A program made the translations under genes and the position numbers. The notes below the pieces were generated by a model, which saw only the letters and a program-made list of their open reading frames with translations, ran no database searches and was not told the origin of the DNA. From Lagopus muta (lineage: Eukaryota > Chordata > Aves > Galliformes > Phasianidae), in NCBI RefSeq assembly GCF_023343835.1, contig NC_064435.1:38836603-38900602 (forward strand): 64,000 nucleotides of DNA, read 5' to 3'. How positions within the stretch are numbered: position 1 is the stretch's first letter; each line of letters opens with the position of its first letter. Shown in pieces: positions 58,339 through 64,000 of this stretch.

Positions 58339-60891
58339 GGCTGTGGTAGCTGCCTCAACTTTTTACTCCTCTGACTTCAGAATAAAGAGCTGTCCTAGCG
58401 GAAGAGCAAAGTCCAAGAAATTAACTTAAAAAAAACATAGGTGCCTAAATTCTAGTTGTGCTTCATTTTGGTTATCCAAATTCAAAAATAGAAGTGCTCA
58501 GCAGTGAGCTTTTCACGCACACTTTTTTAACGAAGAGGAGTCTGGAACATAGTTGTCCCATAGCATAAGCTGAAGTTTCTACAGCTTTTTGACTTGCACT
58601 AAACAGAAGGTAAACAGCTGCTCAGTGACCTAAGCTTTTATGAATCCCATTTTGAAGTCACATGGCATTTCCCAGATATTGTCAACAACTGCCTTTTTTT
58701 TTTTTTTTTTAATTTGGAGTTCTGGATTCGCCTTGTGATCACATACTTTAAATTACATTGAGTTGGGCTCTGATCACATTTTCTGTTTCAGCTGTTATTA
58801 ATTGGGACGCGTGCTTAATGTTTCTCTGATCAATTTTAATTGATACAGTAGAACCTTTCAGCCTGTGTATGTTTAGATGTTTGTTTTTTTTTTTATCCCC
58901 TCCATTTGTACTGTGCTAATTGCTTTTAAAGGTCAGTATAAAGCACAGTGTGTTGACTGAAGGAGGCCATACAATTTTAATACTACTTAGCAGGCTCTTG
59001 GAAAAAAGCAGTCTTTAACAATATGCATGTTCTGTGACAGTTATTGGTTTGTAAAGTACAGACACTGAAGAAAATACCAGTGGGCTGGATACTTGTTATA
59101 GCTTAATGATATCCTGTGGTGAAATAAAGGCCAAGGCAAACCACCCATGCTTATTTTCAAGCTAGGATAAGTTGACTTTCTGGTAATTTTTTACTTTATG
59201 AGTTATAAATAATATCTTGTGTCAATATCATTGTTTTCTCATTTCTATAACATCTTGCTTATAGTAACTTATAATTCACATTTGCCATGGAAAGGATTTG
59301 TGCACAATTAGCAAGTACATCGTAATGAAGTGTAGTTAAAAACTTGCCTTCTGTGTGAGTTTTGTTTTGCCTTTTTTTTTTTTTTCCTTCTTCTTTCAAT
59401 TAAATCCAGCATTGAACAGCCTCAAAATAACATTGTTTAGGGGAGAAGTGATTTATTTTGTATGAGATACTCTCAGGGTGCCTAGGGACCAGCATTGAAT
59501 GTGAGCTTAAATCTAAAACTCAGCATTAAAATTTAAGGTTTTCCAAGAAAGATGAGCACTGCAAATATCAGCACACTGTAATGCCGAAATAAAGTGAAAA
59601 TTACCTTGAGTATTTTAATTATTTGGATATGGAAAATGGGAAATAAGTTTAGAAATAGCTACTTTTTCTTGTAGTACTCTGATTGTTAGCCACAGAACTG
59701 CCCAATCCAGTATCATCTTGTCTCCCCTTTAATTTCAGTGTATCTTTTTTTTTTTTTTCCCCACAGGATAATAGAATGCATTGTCTACTGTAAAGTATGA
59801 GCGTTCCAGCTGTCTTCCAGCTTTTAATGAGGTATCTTTGCAGGGAAGGGAGAACACTTAAAAGAAATGAAACAGGCCATTTCAGTGAAATGACACACTT
59901 TGAACTTTTTCTGATGTGTGTGTCTGATCTTTCCAGCAAGCAGAATCTGACCTAGTTAAACTTACTTTGTCAGCTTAGAGTTTTAGAGCAGCATTACCCA
60001 GTCTGATTAAAACAGCACCAATGGCATTCTCAGTTGGACTGCAAGCTCCCCTGAATGCTGCCTTACCAGCAGATCCAGTTTGTTCCTTTGTTGCCTATCA
60101 TGCTATACTTTATATAACCAAGTAGTAGTTAGTGGTAGTGCTTTGGGATATGCCAAAGTCAGTTGAGAGAACGTGCGTTTGAAAATGAAGCAGCTGCGTG
60201 TGTGCAGTAGAAGTAGATAGAACGGATTCCTCTTGACTTGGTGCTCTGGGTCATTCAGTTTTGTACTGAAGGAAAAAAGAACATTGCTTTCCAGTCTTTC
60301 AAGGTGCTTAGTTTTACGAGTTGTTGTTTTTAAGTTGGTGTGTTGAATCATGTTTCAGCTTTGGAAGGAGACTGTAGAAACTAGTCCACAGCTATTGTAA
60401 ACTTACCTTGTATTAGGTCTTTTCCTGCAATGAAAAAGCTCCTTATTTGTTTGATGATGTGAATATGGTTAGGGGAGATCACATCTCCTACCTAGTGCAC
60501 TGAGGCAGACAAATCAATATCCTAAATTCTGTTTTGCTATTCCCATTTCTTTTTTTTCTGAAAGTGCTCTTTTCATGCTGCTAGAATTAGGTGTAGTGTA
60601 ATGCCTTGGGTGAAGTGTAATGAACGTAAGTTTATTAGCTGATAAAGCTGTTGCTTTTCTTTTGGACAGTCTGAAAAAGTGTAATGGAATGAGATAATTC
60701 TGGCTTCCATCTTTTGTCAGTGTAAGGTATGAGTATTCATTATCTAAGCCTTACAAGCTCTGTCAGTGAACAAGTCAAATTAGTGTGTACAAAACCAAGA
60801 TGGCTGATAGTGCTACTCTTTCAGGAACAAACAATGAAATGCTTTTTACACCTACCTGCAGAGGGAAGTTAAAAATATGTGAGAATTGTGC

Positions 60892-60897
60892 TTTATT
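60892..60897 (-). terminator. RGS20: Candidate poly(A) signal AATAAA of RGS20
   Basis: The plus strand reads TTTATT, or AATAAA on the minus strand, about 710 nt past the RGS20 stop. Others lie at 60631-60636 and 59452-59457. Which is used cannot be told from sequence. Confidence 0.4.
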
Positions 60898-61605
60898 TGA
60901 GAATTTCAATCCCCAGACTCTTCTTCCTACTACGTAAATAATTTAACATTATAAACATGAACAATCTGAACTTAAAAATGCTCTCAGTGGACTCCGGTAG
61001 TAAAATAACAATTTTTCAGCAAAAGGTTTTTATAGGCAGCATTAATTATTTCAACAATTAGGTCTTGGAAACTTGAGATCATAGTGATTTCCATTATCAC
61101 ACTGTATACATATCAGATAAGACAAGTGGGGTTTACCTGCACTGAGCACAATTCATACAGGAGGTGAAACTTGGTCTCATGTAACCCAGAGAGTGACAGT
61201 ACAACTGTTTTTACTTTGGTCGTAGTGTAGATGGAGCAACTGGTTTGACTTTCAAGAAAACTGTGACAGTCCACTTAAAATTAGTTTTCATGCTCAGTAC
61301 TTCAGATATACATTATAAGAGACTTGTGTCCAAGTTGTATGCTGCAATGTAAAAATACTGCTTTTTTTTTTTTTTTTTTAACTTAAATGTTTGTTCTTCA
61401 TTCTCTTCTGCAAAGTAATACTTCATTTGATCAGAAACTATAGTTAGCTGATCGTATCAGAGCCTTGTGCGGGTTCCAAGCATTCAGTCTGTAGTAAAAC
61501 TTGCCTGAGTTGTTTTCAGGTAAATGAATACTAAATTCCCTGTTGATCAGGGTAGCCCAGAGTCCCATTTGTTTTAAAATAAATACACATAAGAAAAAAG
61601 GAATC

Positions 61606-63320
61606 CTATGCTTCGATGGATTTTTCAGATAAGGACCGAAGCAAGTCCTTATAAATAGCAGAGTTCATGAACCGTGGGTAGGAGTCTCTGTGCATTAAGG
61701 TATAGATTTGAAGCTGTGCGTCATCAAAGGTGTGTTGTGAGGGTTCCAGCATATTTCGGTTAATCACTTCCCTTACTCTGGAGTCCAAGCTGACCTGCAT
61801 GTTAAAATAAAGAATCATGTAAGTAATAGTGGTGTACAGTAGCCAGTTTCTTTGCTTTTTGTTCTGTTGACTTAAAAATGTACATATTTTTTATTGTTTC
61901 AGTTGGTGTCCTTTATGAGTATAAGGACTGTTAAATATGCGTATATTTACACCAAGAATGAATGCGTTGAAATTTGACAATAAAAATGTATTGAATATCA
62001 TCAGAGAAAGTTCCTCGTAGAAGCAGTATTACTTGAACAAGGCTGCCTGCAACCCTGTTGCTACTAAAACCTGAAGGACTAGAAGATTATTTCCAGACCG
62101 ACTTCCTGCTCTGTAGCAGAGAGGATTGGTAATGTTTTGTGACAGCTGATTTCCTTGGAAAGTAGTGCTGTGGTAAAGAGACTGACTTTGGAGTAAGCAG
62201 GATGATGCAGACGCAAACTGCAACCTGGAAAGATGATGCTTAATCAAATCCCTATCTTAAAAAGCAGGATGAATTGATGTGGACCACAGGCATAGTTATA
62301 GAACAATTCCACATGCATCCAAGTGATGTTTTTTGTTTTTTGGTTTTTTTTTCTTGCAAGCACCAGTCTGTGGGAAGGTGTTAGCATTACTAGAATGGAC
62401 CGACTAGATTTAAACTGTGTTTTTATCTGCATGCACTTGGCACCACAAATAATGAAGTGTACAAATTTTGCAAGAATATAAGAAAGTTTAAAATTCCTGC
62501 CTTCTTCTAGAATTATACTCAAATTATGAACCAAGACCTGCTTGAAACTTGGGGCATTTTTCTACCAGCAAAGTGACAGGTAGGTTTGAAAAATTCTCAA
62601 CTTAGCGTTCTTGTTGTGTGCCATATTTTGAGAGCTGCTTTTTGCACAAAGGCAATTTGTGCAGTGCAAATAACACTTCATTTGTGGTTACTGTGCTTTT
62701 GGAGACCTGATCTACATGCACTGCAAAAGAAAACCCCACTGATTCGTCCAACAAATAAATTTTAAGATGAGCAAGAATAAAATCTTCATCTCTGTGTTGA
62801 ACTCCATGATCTTTATGGTCCTTCCCAACTCAGCATTCTGTGTTAGTTGTGCCTCAAACTGAAGCCTTCACATCAGCGTGCCAAAGCAGCATAGGAAGAA
62901 TTTTCTTACAGATGGTGAAAGTAGTTCTGACCATCTCACCTCAGTGCTGGGTTTGTATTTTACCCCTAAATCTCTACTTCTTAGCAGTGGAATGTGGGGG
63001 AAAGAGAGTTATCCCCACGTATTCTTCTAGCTATAAACACATCAACCATGCAAAACAGCATCAAAGAATGGGGAAAGCAATATACCTCCTTTGGAGAAAG
63101 GATAGAAATATAATCTTCATAAATCAGTCTTGCTTTTTCTTCGATGACGCTTTTGTTGGATTCCTGTTTCAGTTCCTCACAGGCCATCCAGAAAAGCATG
63201 TTTTCTTCACTGAATTCTGTTCGTAGAAATTCACGAAAAGCATTTCGACCAGCTGGCGTAAGCATCAACTTGTCAAATGACTGAGCCCAAGCATTCACTT
63301 CTTCAAGAGTAGGAGCGGGG
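61606..63320 (-). CDS. RGS20: Regulator of G-protein signalling 20 (RGS20), partial: last two coding exons
   Basis: GTPase-activating protein of the RZ subfamily, which acts on Gi/Gz-class alpha subunits at membranes. The two coding exons visible are 63320-63086 and 61794-61606 (stop TAG), separated by a 1291-nt GT-AG intron. They encode 140 residues covering essentially the whole RGS box. Exon one begins with the last base of a split codon, then PAPTLEEVNAWAQSFDKLM, and includes FREFLRTEFSEENMLFWMACEEL and ends YEDYISILSPKE. Exon two reads VSLDSRVREVINRNMLEPS, LQIYTLMHRDSYPRFMNS and ends LSEKSIEA. The G-alpha-contacting Asn in SEEN and the Asn in NRN are present. The C terminus fits RGS20 better than its paralogues RGS17 and RGS19. 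The start and the cysteine-string exons lie beyond the right edge. Confidence 0.94.
62793..62843 (+). repeat. CR1 LINE tail remnant in the last RGS20 intron
   Basis: A short plus-strand stretch, GTTGAACTCCATGATCTTTA then GGTCCTTCCCAACTCAGC and ATTCTGTG, matches the extreme CR1 3' end. It is only about 50 bp long, so the call rests on one block. Confidence 0.65.
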
Positions 63321-63891
63321 CTGTGGAGGTAGGACAAGAGGACAAGAGAGAAATGAACAATTGTTACTCAAACTATTTTCATCTGGTAGAAGGCGTCTGC
63401 CATCGTGATGGAACAAAAATGCAAAGTTCATGAACCTCTTTACTCCTCACTGGAACTACCCACGTGCAAACTGCAGTAAACAGGTGCGTTTTTTATAAGG
63501 TGATTACCTGTACATTGATGCAGAAATTGCACTTTACTGCTCAGAGTAATTGCAGTAGAAATAGAAACCCTTGGCAATAACTAAGCTTTTTATTATTTGT
63601 AATAGTCCTTATTGAATCACTGAGTTACAAAGTGAATGAAAATATGTAAGAAGAAGTGACAATCCAAATACCACAGCAGACACCTTCCAGTCTACGGCAG
63701 CTTCACAGGTCCTCCTACCTGCTTGGGCAACTCTTAAGAGACAAATGCCTGATTCTTAAGAGTATCTGAGTTCGCCTTTGTGTTTATTCCTTTTCTAAGG
63801 CTGAGCTCTGCCAGTTAGCTCCAGTTATGTATTAATTGAGTGGGGAAAATATTAATTTTTTTTTTTCAGATAAAGGATAGATGATGTTTAC
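63321..63891 (-). other. RGS20: RGS20 intron sequence upstream of the penultimate coding exon
   Basis: The sequence just above 63320 gives a good minus-strand acceptor (CTACCTCCACAG). No further coding exon was recognised between there and the CR1 at the window edge, so this is read as intron. Confidence 0.6.
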
Positions 63892-64000
63892 AGTCAGGCT
63901 GCCCAGAGAGGCTGTGGATGGCCCATCCCTGGAGGTGTTCAAGGCCAGGTTGGATGGGGCCCTGGGCAGCCTGGTCTAGTATTAAATGGGGAGGTTGGTG
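63892..64000 (+). repeat. CR1 LINE fragment cut by the window edge
   Basis: A plus-strand CR1 begins at CAGGCTGCCCAGAGAGGCTG and runs through GGAGGTGTTCAAGGCCAGG and GGATGGGGCCCTGGGCAGCC to the end of the window. Its 3' tail lies outside. Confidence 0.9.

Larger units (their letters stand above)
57180..61605. other. TCEA1-RGS20 tail-to-tail region
   Basis: No further gene is visible between the convergent 3' ends. The stretch holds one CR1 (57869-58338), T runs at about 58695-58715, 59740-59758 and 61360-61380, and AT-rich sequence. Up to 700 bp or more on the right-hand side is probably RGS20 3' UTR. Confidence 0.55.

Overview
This is vertebrate nuclear DNA, almost certainly from a galliform bird such as chicken or a close relative. 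The signs are compact intron-containing genes, GC-rich CpG-island promoters in an AT-rich background, and many chicken-repeat-1 (CR1) LINE fragments, most of them 5'-truncated and ending in the CR1 motif ATTCTATGATTCT or close variants. No SINE family, CRISPR array, operon or bacterial-type gene was seen. Species and chromosome cannot be fixed from sequence alone.

Four protein-coding genes are present, and every coding exon was placed by translating across splice sites and comparing with remembered human family sequences. MRPL15 (minus, 3667-11157, 5 coding exons, 294 aa) makes a mitochondrial large-subunit ribosomal protein. LYPLA1 (plus, 13957-21789, 9 exons, 229 aa) makes acyl-protein thioesterase 1, a serine hydrolase. 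TCEA1 (plus, 31077-56864, 10 exons, 304 or 303 aa) makes elongation factor TFIIS. RGS20 (minus, from 63320 down to 61606, last two coding exons only) makes a Gz-class regulator of G-protein signalling. MRPL15 and LYPLA1 start head to head about 2.8 kb apart, and TCEA1 and RGS20 end tail to tail about 4.7 kb apart. From memory, the order MRPL15-LYPLA1-TCEA1-RGS20 and the relative orientations match the human 8q11 block. The genes are neighbours by conserved synteny and are not known to share a pathway.

Layout: 1-3440 is the region beyond the MRPL15 3' end, with no gene seen. 3445-11420 is MRPL15 and its CpG island. 11420-13760 is the inter-promoter gap, with a CR1 copy next to the LYPLA1 island. 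13780-22260 is LYPLA1. 22260-30740 is gene-free and holds CR1 copies, a 20-G run and an LTR-like repeat nested in a CR1. 30760-57180 is TCEA1, whose large introns hold CR1 copies and two more copies of the LTR-like repeat. 57180-61605 is the tail-to-tail gap. 61606-64000 is the 3' part of RGS20.

The most notable observations are a textbook U12-type AT-AC intron in TCEA1 (52463-52996), a tandem TAGCAG acceptor at TCEA1 exon 5, a three-copy LTR-like repeat of 307-325 bp carrying a TATA-like box and a conserved E-box palindrome, and start-codon contexts in LYPLA1 that could allow a form lacking the palmitoylated Cys2. I found no convincing previously undescribed biological system; the window looks like an ordinary conserved avian gene block.
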